Part shown: one piece after another, positions 1 through 8,676 of the stretch | Numbering within the stretch: the stretch's first letter is position 1 | Layout of the letters: each line of letters starts with the position of its first letter | Source of the DNA: Mannheimia sp041807705 | Lineage (GTDB): Bacteria > Pseudomonadota > Gammaproteobacteria > Enterobacterales > Pasteurellaceae | Reading direction: 5' to 3' | Assembly (NCBI RefSeq): GCF_041807705.1 | Contig: NZ_JBGTYY010000009.1 | Location: 1-64,000, forward strand | DNA length: 64,000 nucleotides | The notes under the pieces: model-generated | Told to the model about the DNA's origin: nothing | The model's input: only the letters and a program-made list of their open reading frames with translations | The model's database searches: none | Made by a program: the position numbers and the translations under genes

Positions 1-164
1 TAAATGGTGTTCAATGACCAGCCTAATTTTGTGGTAAAACAGGGCTGCCGTATTGGGTTGAATACCTAATAAATCAGCAGCGGTTCTAGCGGTCACTTCA
101 GCAACAAAAAATTCAAGAAGCTTTTCTGCAAAGATTTCTTTAATTTACAATGGGTTATCTTCAT
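1..164 (-). pseudogene. IS1016-like transposase, frameshifted and cut by window edge
   Basis: The reading frame starts at the ATG at 162-164 and gives MKITHCKLKKSLQK, then falls out of frame at the A-run at 122-125. The family sequence resumes in another frame from about 123 and stays open to base 1, giving LLEFFVAEVTARTAADLLG and then a helix-turn-helix-like stretch. The shift fits loss of one A (AAAA instead of AAAAA). IS1595-family transposases are not known to need programmed frameshifting, so this copy is probably inactive. A sequencing error in the homopolymer cannot be excluded. The DDE catalytic part lies outside the window. Confidence 0.75.
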
Positions 165-203
165 TTTTGTAGTATAGCAGTGATGCTAATCTACTACAGC
201 CCC
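1..203 (-). mobile_element. IS1016-like element (IS1595 family), partial
   Basis: The terminal inverted repeat is at 182-203 and on the minus strand begins GGGGCTGTAGTAGATTAG, followed by a transposase reading leftwards off the window edge. The conserved start (MKITHCKLKK) and the downstream stretch LLEFFVAEVTARTAADLLG match the IS1016 group found across Pasteurellaceae and Neisseriaceae. Only the transposase 5' end and one terminal repeat are visible. It lies just downstream of the leukotoxin operon. Confidence 0.8.
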
Positions 204-275
204 TTAGTAATTTTTAGTTAGAACTATTTGTTATAAAAGTGTAAAAAGTTTAGCTTTTTTGACCACTTGTGGACT

Positions 276-317
276 AAAAATAAAGCCATAAAAACTCAAA
301 ATGGCTTTTATGGCTTT
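276..317 (-). terminator. Terminator of the lktCABD operon
   Basis: A perfect 12-bp inverted repeat (AAAGCCATAAAA at 282-293, TTTTATGGCTTT at 306-317) is followed on the minus strand by a T-rich tail at 276-281. It lies 12 bases beyond the lktD stop codon, the expected place for a Rho-independent terminator. Confidence 0.85.
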
Positions 318-329
318 GTTTAGGTGCGA

Positions 330-1766
330 TTAGCGTTCCCTTAAACTTTCCGTGACAGATTCTTCTAGTGGGCTGAGTAAATAACTCATTACACTCCGTT
401 CACCGGTTTTGATTTCAGCAATTATTGTCATACCTGAACTCAAATCAATTTTTCGCCCATCAGGCGATGTTAGATTCTTCTTATCTATAGTCATTGTTGC
501 ATTAAAAACTAAGCCTACATTAGGTTGCTCGATTGCATCCGGACTAATATGTTTAATTCGACCGGTTAGATAACCATAGCGTGTATAAGGGAAAGTTTCC
601 ACTTTAATAATCACTTCTTGCCCTGCCGTTACAAAGCCAATATCTTTGTTTTGGACAAGAGCGGTTGCTTCCAACACATCATCTTCCGGCACAATGATCA
701 TCAAGGTTTCAGCAGTCGTAACAACACCTCCTACGGTATGAATTTTCAGTTGCTGAACCGTACCAGAAATCGGCGCTCTAATCATAGAGGCTTGCTTACG
801 CTGATTATTTTTTTCTAATTCAAGCCGAAGTTGACGCTCATTTTCAATATGCTGTTTTAATTTTTCTAATACATCGCTTTTAAAGAATTGCGTGATCAAT
901 TCAAGTTCTTCTTTTACATTGAGTAGATCATTTTCTAATTCATTTAATTTTGAGCGATAAACAGCTAGCTCATTCTGAGCCTCAATTAATTTATTTTCTT
1001 GCGCAAGAAGTTCGTGCTTAGATAAAGACTTCTGTTTATAAAGTGTCTTAAAGTCTTTTAATTTTTCTTGTTCAATACGTGTTGCACCTTCATATTTACG
1101 GACATAGGCAAATATTGTTTGTTTTTCAGCCTCTTTACGCTTATACGCTAAAGTTTTCTGTGTTTTTTGTTTTTGCCAAGTGGTGTATTGCTCCTCAATT
1201 AAGTGTTTAATACGTAGTCGATCTTCTTCCGATGAATCTTTAAATTCGGTTCTAGATAAATCAATCACCGGCAAGGACTCTTTTTCAATGGCAGTAAGCA
1301 AAGTTTGGTAGCGATAGCTCTCCAGTTTAGCTAAAGAAAGTGAAGCAATGGTCTTTTTGATATCTGCATCAGAACCCAATGCAGTTAAGCTGACTAATAA
1401 TTGCCTTTTTTCCACAAACTGCCCATCTTTAACGAAAATTTCTTGTACAATGGCGTTTTCAATCGGTTTAATTTCTTTACTTCTGCCACTAAAAGTTAAT
1501 TTACCAGGAGCAGTCGCCACAATTTCAACTTTGCTTACACTGGCAAGCACAATTGCCACAACTAAAAATAGCATAATCAAATAAGCAATTAGACGTGGTT
1601 TTTTAGAAACCGGGGTTTCAATCAGTTCTAAATGTGCTGGTAAAAATTCACTTTCGTCTTTTTTTCTGTTTGGGTGGTCTAATTCTTTACGAATTTTCCA
1701 TACTTCTGCCCAAATGTTTTTATAGCGTAGGAAAAATTCATAAATACCACTAAGCCATATTTTCAT
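330..1766 (-). CDS. lktD: Leukotoxin secretion adaptor protein LktD
   Basis: Membrane-fusion (periplasmic adaptor) subunit of the type I secretion machine for leukotoxin. It links the inner-membrane ABC exporter LktB to a TolC-like outer-membrane channel, which is not encoded here. The 478-residue protein has the HlyD layout: a cytoplasmic N-terminus, one membrane segment at about residues 59-80 (LIAYLIMLFLVVAIVL), a long charged coiled-coil from about 170 to 330, and a beta-barrel/lipoyl C-terminal part. The length equals that of known LktD. It starts 11 bases after the lktB stop and is last in the operon, before the terminator at 276-317. Confidence 0.96.
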   Translation of the reverse strand: MKIWLSGIYEFFLRYKNIWAEVWKIRKELDHPNRKKDESEFLPAHLELIETPVSKKPRLIAYLIMLFLVVAIVLASVSKVEIVATAPGKLTFSGRSKEIKPIENAIVQEIFVKDGQFVEKRQLLVSLTALGSDADIKKTIASLSLAKLESYRYQTLLTAIEKESLPVIDLSRTEFKDSSEEDRLRIKHLIEEQYTTWQKQKTQKTLAYKRKEAEKQTIFAYVRKYEGATRIEQEKLKDFKTLYKQKSLSKHELLAQENKLIEAQNELAVYRSKLNELENDLLNVKEELELITQFFKSDVLEKLKQHIENERQLRLELEKNNQRKQASMIRAPISGTVQQLKIHTVGGVVTTAETLMIIVPEDDVLEATALVQNKDIGFVTAGQEVIIKVETFPYTRYGYLTGRIKHISPDAIEQPNVGLVFNATMTIDKKNLTSPDGRKIDLSSGMTIIAEIKTGERSVMSYLLSPLEESVTESLRER

Positions 1767-1777
1767 TGTTTTCCTTC

Positions 1778-3904
1778 TTAATTAAGTTGTAATTGGTGTA
1801 AGTAGGAATAAAGTCCGTTACTGTTTTGCAGTAATTCGTGGTGCTTGCCTTGCTCAACAATTTCCCCCTTTTCCATTACAATAATTCGATCCGCATTTTT
1901 GACGGTCGATAAACGATGTGCAATCAAAATCACGGTTCTGCCTTGGCATATTTTTTGCATATTTTGCATAATAATATGCTCAGATTCGTAATCGAGGGCA
2001 CTGGTTGCCTCATCAAAAATCAGGATTTTCGGGTTGTTTACCAAAGCTCGAGCAATCGCAATCCGTTGGCGTTGCCCGCCTGAAAGCCCCGCTCCTTGTT
2101 CACCCACAATGGTGTTATAACCTTCACGCAATTCTGAAATAAAATCGTGAGCCCCTGCTAATTTTGCTGCATAAATTACTCGCTCCATTGGCATTCCTGG
2201 ATCTGATAGCGCAATATTTTCTCGGATACTGCGGTTTAATAACACATTATCTTGCAGCACTACACCTATTTGACGGCGTAGCCAGTTTGGATCAGCTAAG
2301 GCTAGATCATGTCCATCAATCAAAACCTGCCCATTTTCAGGAATATAAAAACGTTGCAGTAATTTAGTCAGAGTACTTTTGCCTGAACCGGAACGTCCAA
2401 CAATCCCAATCACTTCTCCTTGCCTAATTTCTAAATTCACATTATTTAAAATAGTTGGTGCATCTGGTTTATATCTAAAGCGGATATTTTTAAATGAGAT
2501 ATCGCCTTTTATTTCTGGTAGTGATAACTTTCCTTGATATTGCTCTGTTGGAGAGTTTAAAACATCACCTAAGCGAGTGACGGAAATCCCAACTTGTTGG
2601 AAATCTTGCCAGAGCTGAGCTAACCGAATCACCGGTGCAATCACTTGTCCTGACAGCATATTAAAGGCAATTAATTGTCCAATACTAAGATCGCCTGAAA
2701 TAACTAAGTGTGCCCCTAACCAAAGGTTAATCACCATAACGGTTTTTTGAATAAGTTGTACACCTTGTTGCCCAATGGTTGCTAATACGGTGACACGGAA
2801 ACTTGATGAAACATAGCTTGCCAGCTGTTTATCCCATGTATCAGTCATTTGTGGAGCAACCGCCATCGCTTTAATCATATTGATGGCTGTTACCGACTCA
2901 ACTAAGAATGCTTGGTTATCAGCACTTCGGGCAAATTTATCATCTAGACGTCGTCGCAAAATTGGACTGATAAAAATAGACCACAATATATAGAAAGGTA
3001 ATGAGCCAAGAATAACAAGAGTCAACTTCGGACTGTAATACCACATCACGGCAAAGAAGATAAAAGAGAATAATAAATCTAGAAAAGAAGTTAATGCTTG
3101 CCCTGTGAGAAAATTTCGAATTTGATCTAATTCTCTAACCCTAGCGACTGTATCTCCAACTCGTCTGTTTTCAAAATAAGAAATGGGTAGTGATAATAAA
3201 TGTCGAAATAATTTAGCGCCTAATTCAACATCAATACGGCTAGTGCTATGAGAAAAAACATAGGTTCTCAAACCACTTAGTACAATTTCAAAGATGATCA
3301 CAATAGCTAAGGCAACCGTAATGATATTCAAGGTTGAAAAACCTCGATGCACCAGTACTTTATCCATAACAACTTGGAAAAATAGCGGTGTAATTAGGGC
3401 AAAAATTTGCAAAAAGATCGAAACAATCAAGGTTTCTAGAAAGATCTTTCGGTATTTGATCACTGCCGGAATAAACCAGGTGAAATCGAACTTTGCTAGT
3501 TGACCTACTACGGAAGCTCTAGATGTGACCAAAATTAATTGCCCTTGATAGCAGGCTTCAAATTCGTCTTGTGACAGAATTTGTGGGGCATCTTGTTCCA
3601 AATTGTAAGTTAAATAGCGGTTATTATCAGTATCCACTTTTACCAATAAAAAATGTTTACCGTTATCTTGCCAAGCTAATGCAGGTAAATTCACCAAGTG
3701 TAAGCGAGAAATCTCTTTTTTAATGTGTTTCGCTTTCAACGCTAACGATTTTGCGGCTAAAAGCCAAGAGGTTAAAGAAAGCCCTTTTCCGTCAAGATCA
3801 AATTTATGTTTTATTTCTTCCGGATTAAGCGAAATATTATGGTATTGTGCCAACATAGTGAGGGCAACTAAACCAAGATCATTCCTTTGATGGTTAGCTT
3901 CCAT
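1778..3904 (-). CDS. lktB: Leukotoxin ABC exporter LktB
   Basis: Inner-membrane ABC transporter that drives type I secretion of LktA. The start chosen is the ATG at 3902-3904 (MEANHQRNDLG), with a GGAGAC Shine-Dalgarno just upstream, giving 708 residues, the standard LktB/HlyB length. The frame is open for 12 more codons upstream, but that stretch runs through the intergenic hairpin. Domains: N-terminal C39-like domain (about 1-130) without the catalytic cysteine, as usual for RTX exporters; a six-helix membrane domain (about 150-420); and an ATPase domain with Walker A GRSGSGKST, signature LSGGQRQR, Walker B ILIFDEATSAL and the H-loop in IAHRLST. Confidence 0.97.
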   Translation of the reverse strand: MEANHQRNDLGLVALTMLAQYHNISLNPEEIKHKFDLDGKGLSLTSWLLAAKSLALKAKHIKKEISRLHLVNLPALAWQDNGKHFLLVKVDTDNNRYLTYNLEQDAPQILSQDEFEACYQGQLILVTSRASVVGQLAKFDFTWFIPAVIKYRKIFLETLIVSIFLQIFALITPLFFQVVMDKVLVHRGFSTLNIITVALAIVIIFEIVLSGLRTYVFSHSTSRIDVELGAKLFRHLLSLPISYFENRRVGDTVARVRELDQIRNFLTGQALTSFLDLLFSFIFFAVMWYYSPKLTLVILGSLPFYILWSIFISPILRRRLDDKFARSADNQAFLVESVTAINMIKAMAVAPQMTDTWDKQLASYVSSSFRVTVLATIGQQGVQLIQKTVMVINLWLGAHLVISGDLSIGQLIAFNMLSGQVIAPVIRLAQLWQDFQQVGISVTRLGDVLNSPTEQYQGKLSLPEIKGDISFKNIRFRYKPDAPTILNNVNLEIRQGEVIGIVGRSGSGKSTLTKLLQRFYIPENGQVLIDGHDLALADPNWLRRQIGVVLQDNVLLNRSIRENIALSDPGMPMERVIYAAKLAGAHDFISELREGYNTIVGEQGAGLSGGQRQRIAIARALVNNPKILIFDEATSALDYESEHIIMQNMQKICQGRTVILIAHRLSTVKNADRIIVMEKGEIVEQGKHHELLQNSNGLYSYLHQLQLN

Positions 3905-3923
3905 ATTGTCTCCTTTTATAAAA

Positions 3924-3966
3924 TAAAACGGCAACTCCATAATGTGCGAAACAATATAGAGTTGCC
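3924..3966 (-). terminator. Attenuator-like hairpin between lktA and lktB
   Basis: An 8-bp perfect inverted repeat (GGCAACTC at 3930-3937, GAGTTGCC at 3959-3966) with a 21-base loop is followed on the minus strand by a T-rich run (GTTTTATTTTA). It sits directly after the lktA stop. A partial terminator here is known from other leukotoxin and haemolysin operons, where it makes the CA message more abundant than the full CABD message. The same role is inferred here. Confidence 0.75.
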
Positions 3967-3978
3967 AATCATTAAAAA

Positions 3979-6840
3979 TTAAGCTGCTCTAGCAAATTGA
4001 ATAGAAGATAAACTCGGATCCAACATTGAAGTTGGGCTCGCTAATACATTTCTCGAATCATTAGACGAGGTAAATGCACTTGCAGATGAGATTAACTTAT
4101 CTAAACTGTTTGATGCATCTCGGCTATATTTGAGTAATTGATAGTTATCCACAACTTTTGTCAGTTCACTCTGAGCGATTTTACCGTTACCTTTTTCGAT
4201 AAGTTCATCCACTTGCTTCGAGGTAATCCGTTCACCATTTTGACCGATAATCTCTTCAATTTTATCGTCTCTTGTTGCAACATAATTTTGAATTGTTTTT
4301 GCAAACTCTGCTTCACGGAACCAGTTTTGAATGGTGACTTTTTCCTGCTTGGTATTAGTAATCACAAGGTGGTGATTTACTTTCTCAAAGGTTAAATCTT
4401 TTAGATTTGAGTCAGAGAATGATAATTTATCATTACCTTCCGATTCAGTAATTGAATCATTACCATCGCCTTGACGGTGAACGAAAATATCATCGCCTTT
4501 GCCACCGTGTAATAGGTCGTTGCCTTTACCGCCATCGATAAAGTCATCACCATTTCCACCATCGATAATATCATCGCCTTTACCACCAAATAAGCGGTCA
4601 TTGCCGTCGTTACCGTCAATAGTATCGACACCATCACCACCATTAAAGGCATCATTGAACTTACTACCTTTAAAAATATCGTTATGTGATGTACCGATAA
4701 TTTCTTCAACAGCTTTCAAGGTATCTTTGGTGTAATAACCGGCATGGTGCTGGTTATTGCTATGACGATATTCAATTTTTTCTTCACGGTTGCCCACTAA
4801 TGCGGTGTGAGTTGAAGTCACTTCGTGTAATGCTTTACCGCTTTCTACGAAACGATTTACGGTATAACTACCTTGCTCGGTCTCTTTGGTTGCATCAATA
4901 GTTAAAGCACCATAGTTTCCGCGGCTATAGTGAACTCGGTCGTAACCTTCACCGCCATCAATTTCTGTAGTACCTGAGCCAACAAATACATTGTCATCGC
5001 CATCACCTAATGTTGCAACAATCTTCGTTTCTTTGGTTTTAATAACATTCTCAGCATGATCCAACTCAACACCAATTCGCTGAACGACATTCGTTAAATC
5101 AAATGTTGAGCTCGCTGCGCCATCTTTAATTTGCCAGCTATCTACTCGGTTAATATGAAGTTTAGTAATATACTCATATTTACCCGTCTGCACTCGCTCG
5201 CGTTTTTCTGTTCCCGGAGTTAATAACGGTGTCCGGAATAAAATATGCTGTGTTTTCGCTTCTCCAGTGTTACTAACATCAATAATCCCTTTCGCAGAAT
5301 CTAATTGCACTAATTTATCCGCTTTAAGATGTTGACCTTCTTCAAAGGCATCAACATAGGCTTTCCCGCTAAGTACTTTTTCACCTAGACGACTGATACC
5401 AGCTAAATCACCTATATTACTATCCCATTGTTGCTGAGTAATTGCAATTACACGCTCGGCTTGTAATTCTTTATTTAAGTTCAATAAGAATTTCATATTA
5501 TCTTGTAAATTCGCAAGATAACGGGCATCGTAACCATTTTCAAAGTAGTTTTTACCACCATTATTCTTTTCCCATTCTACAATTTTGTTATGAATTTTAT
5601 TCGCAACGTGTTCAAACATTGCTTGTTTAGAGTATTGCAGAATAGTAGAAATTACACCGGTAATCCCAGATACTAATAAGGCAATCGGTGAAGCAATAAC
5701 CGAGCCGGCTGCCGCAGCAGACACACCACCGGCAATAGCAGCCAATGCGGTATTAATTGCAGTCACCGATGCATCAATAGTTCCTGTTCCACGCTGATAT
5801 TCCGCTAATAAATTATCACCGTCATAGCCTAATTTTTTAAAGCGTTCAGCATAGCTCTCTAAACTTTTTGCGTGATTAAATTTATCGGCAATACCGGCAA
5901 ATGCTAATGGGCTAATCGCAAGAGAAACAGTAGAAGCAATTAAAGCAGCCACAGGCCCGGTTGAAGATAAACCTGCTGCAACACGTTGGGCTAAAATGTA
6001 AGAAGAAACGGCTTTGGTAATATTACCAACAACTTGGTTTGCCAATTCAAAACCCGCACCTACTTTTCTTGATGTTGAAGCATTTTTATCTGCAAGTACA
6101 AGTGCAGCTGTTGCACCCGACAGTAAGCCAGATACGACATCTAAACCAAGGCTGGTTTTATCAAAACCACTCAGACCTTTTAGTTTATCGCCAAGAGAAC
6201 TTAACCCTTTAACGTTTTGTAGTTTTGAACCAAGTTGATTAATTTGATCACCAAAGGCGTCTAGCGTTTTGACCGAGTTAGCAATATTTTCGATCAATGA
6301 GTTGGTTAACTCTAAACCAGCTTTAGCAAGTGTCAGCTCATTACTGTTTTTTTGTAATGCCTCATCTAAATCCATGCCAGCCAATACCGAGCCTAAAATA
6401 GATTGAATACCAGATAATACGGTTTTTGCATTACTAAAACCTTTTGTAAGATTTTCTGCAGAACCAATCGCTTGACCTACTTTAGTTTTCTGAAGCAACT
6501 TGTCAAGCTGAGGGGCTGACAACACAATACCACGCTCAGTTAAACCCAGTACATTTTGAATTGTGCCCAAACTGGTTTGTGCTTTTGCAATGTCGTTTCC
6601 CTCCTCTTTTTGCACTTCAATACCTAACTCTTGGGCTGCTTTAACCAAATCCTGTAAGCCATTGCCTTTCTCGGTATCATATTGATAATCTTTTGGAATG
6701 TAGAGGATGATTTTTTTAGCCCCGGTTTTTAAAGATTGCCCTGCTTTAGCTAATGATTGTCCTGTTCTATTTAAACTGGATTTGGTAGTAAGCCACGAAT
6801 TTCTTAGGTTTGTTGAAATATTAGTAAATTTATTACCCAT
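3979..6840 (-). CDS. lktA: RTX leukotoxin LktA, structural toxin
   Basis: Pore-forming RTX cytolysin that kills ruminant leukocytes after acylation by LktC and export by LktBD. The 953 residues match the standard LktA length. Visible parts: an amphipathic N-terminus, hydrophobic pore-forming segments at about 230-410 (including ALIASTVSLAISPLAFAGIA and GGVSAAAAGSVIASPIALLV), the GKYEYITK segment near residue 554 that corresponds to an acylation site, a block of calcium-binding nonapeptides (GGKGDD, GGNGDD, GGKGND; roughly 715-790), and a C-terminal secretion signal ending FARAA. The Shine-Dalgarno GAAGGAGA precedes the ATG. The N-terminal quarter differs at many positions from the M. haemolytica A1 toxin as I remember it, while the middle is nearly identical, which suggests a mosaic allele. 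Confidence 0.98.
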   Translation of the reverse strand: MGNKFTNISTNLRNSWLTTKSSLNRTGQSLAKAGQSLKTGAKKIILYIPKDYQYDTEKGNGLQDLVKAAQELGIEVQKEEGNDIAKAQTSLGTIQNVLGLTERGIVLSAPQLDKLLQKTKVGQAIGSAENLTKGFSNAKTVLSGIQSILGSVLAGMDLDEALQKNSNELTLAKAGLELTNSLIENIANSVKTLDAFGDQINQLGSKLQNVKGLSSLGDKLKGLSGFDKTSLGLDVVSGLLSGATAALVLADKNASTSRKVGAGFELANQVVGNITKAVSSYILAQRVAAGLSSTGPVAALIASTVSLAISPLAFAGIADKFNHAKSLESYAERFKKLGYDGDNLLAEYQRGTGTIDASVTAINTALAAIAGGVSAAAAGSVIASPIALLVSGITGVISTILQYSKQAMFEHVANKIHNKIVEWEKNNGGKNYFENGYDARYLANLQDNMKFLLNLNKELQAERVIAITQQQWDSNIGDLAGISRLGEKVLSGKAYVDAFEEGQHLKADKLVQLDSAKGIIDVSNTGEAKTQHILFRTPLLTPGTEKRERVQTGKYEYITKLHINRVDSWQIKDGAASSTFDLTNVVQRIGVELDHAENVIKTKETKIVATLGDGDDNVFVGSGTTEIDGGEGYDRVHYSRGNYGALTIDATKETEQGSYTVNRFVESGKALHEVTSTHTALVGNREEKIEYRHSNNQHHAGYYTKDTLKAVEEIIGTSHNDIFKGSKFNDAFNGGDGVDTIDGNDGNDRLFGGKGDDIIDGGNGDDFIDGGKGNDLLHGGKGDDIFVHRQGDGNDSITESEGNDKLSFSDSNLKDLTFEKVNHHLVITNTKQEKVTIQNWFREAEFAKTIQNYVATRDDKIEEIIGQNGERITSKQVDELIEKGNGKIAQSELTKVVDNYQLLKYSRDASNSLDKLISSASAFTSSNDSRNVLASPTSMLDPSLSSIQFARAA

Positions 6841-6858
6841 AAGGGATATCTCCTTCTA

Positions 6859-7359
6859 TTATTTAATAAAATTAAATTCATTTTTAAGTGCTGTTGCCAG
6901 CTCTTCTTGATATTTATCAAAACGTTCTTTTGCTGTTTTTTTATCTAATTTACCTCCTTTGAAATAAGCAATTTTTCCTACTGATTTTTGATTTGGTTGG
7001 AAGCGTATAGATCTGACGAGTGTATCAGCATATTTCTGACACATTTTTTTATAAAGTAATTGAGAATGTCCGAATGGTGCGACCCAATCAATAATCCAAC
7101 GTCTATCGCCAGACTGCCATTCCTCCGGTGTTAATGAACTAATATCCTTAATATATTTAACCTCCGTATCAAGATTTAAATCCGCCCAACTACAGTAGGC
7201 GACCGGAACTCCATCATCAACAAGTAGCATATACTGTTCATTTTCAATTGCCGGAATTACATTGCGTGCCAGTAGCTCACAACTCCATTCCCTATGAAGA
7301 GGTGAACTCATCCATAACCAAGTAATGTTTCCCAATAGATTAAAGTAATGTTGATTCAT
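6859..7359 (-). CDS. lktC: Leukotoxin-activating lysine acyltransferase LktC
   Basis: Toxin acyltransferase that attaches acyl chains from acyl-ACP to internal lysines of pro-LktA in the cytoplasm. The chosen start is the ATG at 7357-7359 (MNQHYFNLLGNITWLW), the family N-terminus, giving 166 residues. Another 19 codons are open upstream but run into the promoter. The conserved features are the early LLGN-TWL motif, a histidine in the SSPLHREW segment, and the region RRWIIDWVAPFGH. It is the first gene of the operon, and its stop is 18 bases before lktA. No strong Shine-Dalgarno is seen. Confidence 0.95.
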   Translation of the reverse strand: MNQHYFNLLGNITWLWMSSPLHREWSCELLARNVIPAIENEQYMLLVDDGVPVAYCSWADLNLDTEVKYIKDISSLTPEEWQSGDRRWIIDWVAPFGHSQLLYKKMCQKYADTLVRSIRFQPNQKSVGKIAYFKGGKLDKKTAKERFDKYQEELATALKNEFNFIK

Positions 7360-7671
7360 ATTTTGCACTCGATAACTATTCTTAATTAGGGGGCGGATTA
7401 TAGCATAATATATCAACCTTACTATCTAATTATATATAGCATTTTTTATCGTTTTTATTGATTTAATTATATTTTTGTCTTTCATATGCAAAGATTGGAA
7501 AATAAAATGTTTTAAAGTTATACAAAATGTAGGGAAATTAAACAAAATAATTACATTGTAAAATCAATGTAACATATGCTTTTCATTTTGTTTAAGATGA
7601 TTGAATAATTTTATAATGCAGAGGAAAAGTTATAAGAAAATCTATAATAACGAGATGAGATATATAAATTG
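7360..7671 (-). promoter_or_regulatory. Leukotoxin operon promoter region
   Basis: An AT-rich, gene-free stretch upstream of lktC. A good -10 box (TATAAT on the minus strand) lies at 7397-7402, about 40 bases from the lktC ATG. The -35 is weak, which suggests activator or DNA-shape dependence. Runs of A and T are frequent between 7430 and 7620, as expected for the intrinsically bent lkt promoter DNA described in M. haemolytica. No credible coding region was found in it. Confidence 0.5.
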
Positions 7672-7706
7672 CAAGCGGTCAAAATCTACAAATTTTTGAC
7701 CGCTTG
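7672..7706. terminator. Paired uptake-sequence hairpin downstream of the VirK-like gene
   Basis: Two uptake-signal motifs face each other (CAAGCGGTCAAAA at 7672-7684 and its exact complement at 7694-7706), forming a 13-bp stem with a 9-base loop. Inverted uptake-sequence pairs commonly serve as terminators in Pasteurellaceae. This one ends the hslVU-virK transcript and insulates the lkt promoter. Confidence 0.75.
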
Positions 7707-7734
7707 TATATTGAGTTGCGTTTATAAACTTAAG

Positions 7735-8601
7735 TTAGCATCCGGCTCTAATCATCAGTTCCATCGTTTGTTTTAAATGAGCCAGCATTTCATAACGCTT
7801 GCGATACATTGAGCGTTTTTTGCTTGGAATTTCATCTATTTTTTTACTTTCCAATTCAAGCGACAACTGCCAATAATTTCCCGGCTTTCCGCCCGACTCA
7901 GCAAAAATAGCATCATAATCCACCACATAGCGTTTACTTTGCACCCAGCGGGATTTGTTCTGATATTTCTGTGGAATGCCTAGCAAACTCTGATAACCAA
8001 GAACAGCCGTTAAAGCCTTCATCGCTTCAACCATTAAATAGGCCGGGCGTAAGCCGTGACAACTTTTGGTTAATTGTTTCACCAGCTCTTTTGAACCCTC
8101 AAAATTCGGACCTTGAATTACGGCTATCAACAAGGCTTCATCTAACTTACCAAATGTTAATAAATAAACTAACTGATCGGTCGGCTTGTGGCGAAGTTCT
8201 AATGCCCAAAACCCCTCCATCGGCTGATATTCATTGATGTTAAGCCATAACTCAAAATCTGCAATAATTTCCCCGAAATTAACCGCTTGTTGCCATAAAG
8301 GTGGCAGATGAGCCAATTTTTGCGGTAAAAACAGCAAATTATCACAAATCTTTTGCAAACGTTGTTTTGCACTAAACCGCTTATCTAAAAAGCGGTGAGC
8401 CACAGGGTAACTGTAATTCGGTCTGGCATTTAAGAGCGGAATTAGCTGCGGATGCTGTGCAACAAACTGTTCAAATTGATTGATTTTGGAGCGATGTAAC
8501 CAAGAATGGAGGTGGTAACGAAACCGTTTCCCTGCATAAGATTTCTTTCCCCGATTCGGATAAAGCGATTGTGCAGCAGGCCATTTGTATAGATTTTTCA
8601 T
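7735..8601 (-). CDS. VirK/YbjX family (DUF535) protein, LapB-like
   Basis: The 288-residue soluble protein belongs to the DUF535 family (VirK, YbjX). The family signatures are the segment EYQPMEGFWALEL and the basic pattern near the C-terminus. In enterobacteria, family members affect envelope properties and resistance to antimicrobial peptides; the biochemical activity is unknown. Genes of this kind next to the leukotoxin operon were described as lap genes in M. haemolytica, and the location here (between hslU and lktC, same strand) agrees. The ATG at 8599-8601 is chosen; a TTG five codons upstream is possible. Neither start has a strong Shine-Dalgarno. Confidence 0.8.
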   Translation of the reverse strand: MKNLYKWPAAQSLYPNRGKKSYAGKRFRYHLHSWLHRSKINQFEQFVAQHPQLIPLLNARPNYSYPVAHRFLDKRFSAKQRLQKICDNLLFLPQKLAHLPPLWQQAVNFGEIIADFELWLNINEYQPMEGFWALELRHKPTDQLVYLLTFGKLDEALLIAVIQGPNFEGSKELVKQLTKSCHGLRPAYLMVEAMKALTAVLGYQSLLGIPQKYQNKSRWVQSKRYVVDYDAIFAESGGKPGNYWQLSLELESKKIDEIPSKKRSMYRKRYEMLAHLKQTMELMIRAGC

Positions 8602-8622
8602 TTTTATAACTAACAATATGAA

Positions 8623-8663
8623 AAGCGGTTAATTCGCAAAATTTTTCGCTAAAATAACCGCTT
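8623..8663. terminator. Inverted uptake-like hairpin between hslU and the VirK-like gene
   Basis: AAGCGGTTA at 8623-8631 pairs with TAACCGCTT at 8655-8663. The flanks are rich in A and T. It lies just after the hslU stop, so it probably terminates or attenuates the hslVU message before the downstream gene. Confidence 0.55.
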
Positions 8664-8676
8664 GTATAACTTAAAA

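Noticed and set aside
3905..3940. N-terminal extension of LktB by 12 codons
   Set aside because: The extension runs through the lktA-lktB hairpin, and the GGAGAC ribosome site matches the inner ATG at 3902-3904, which gives the standard 708 residues.
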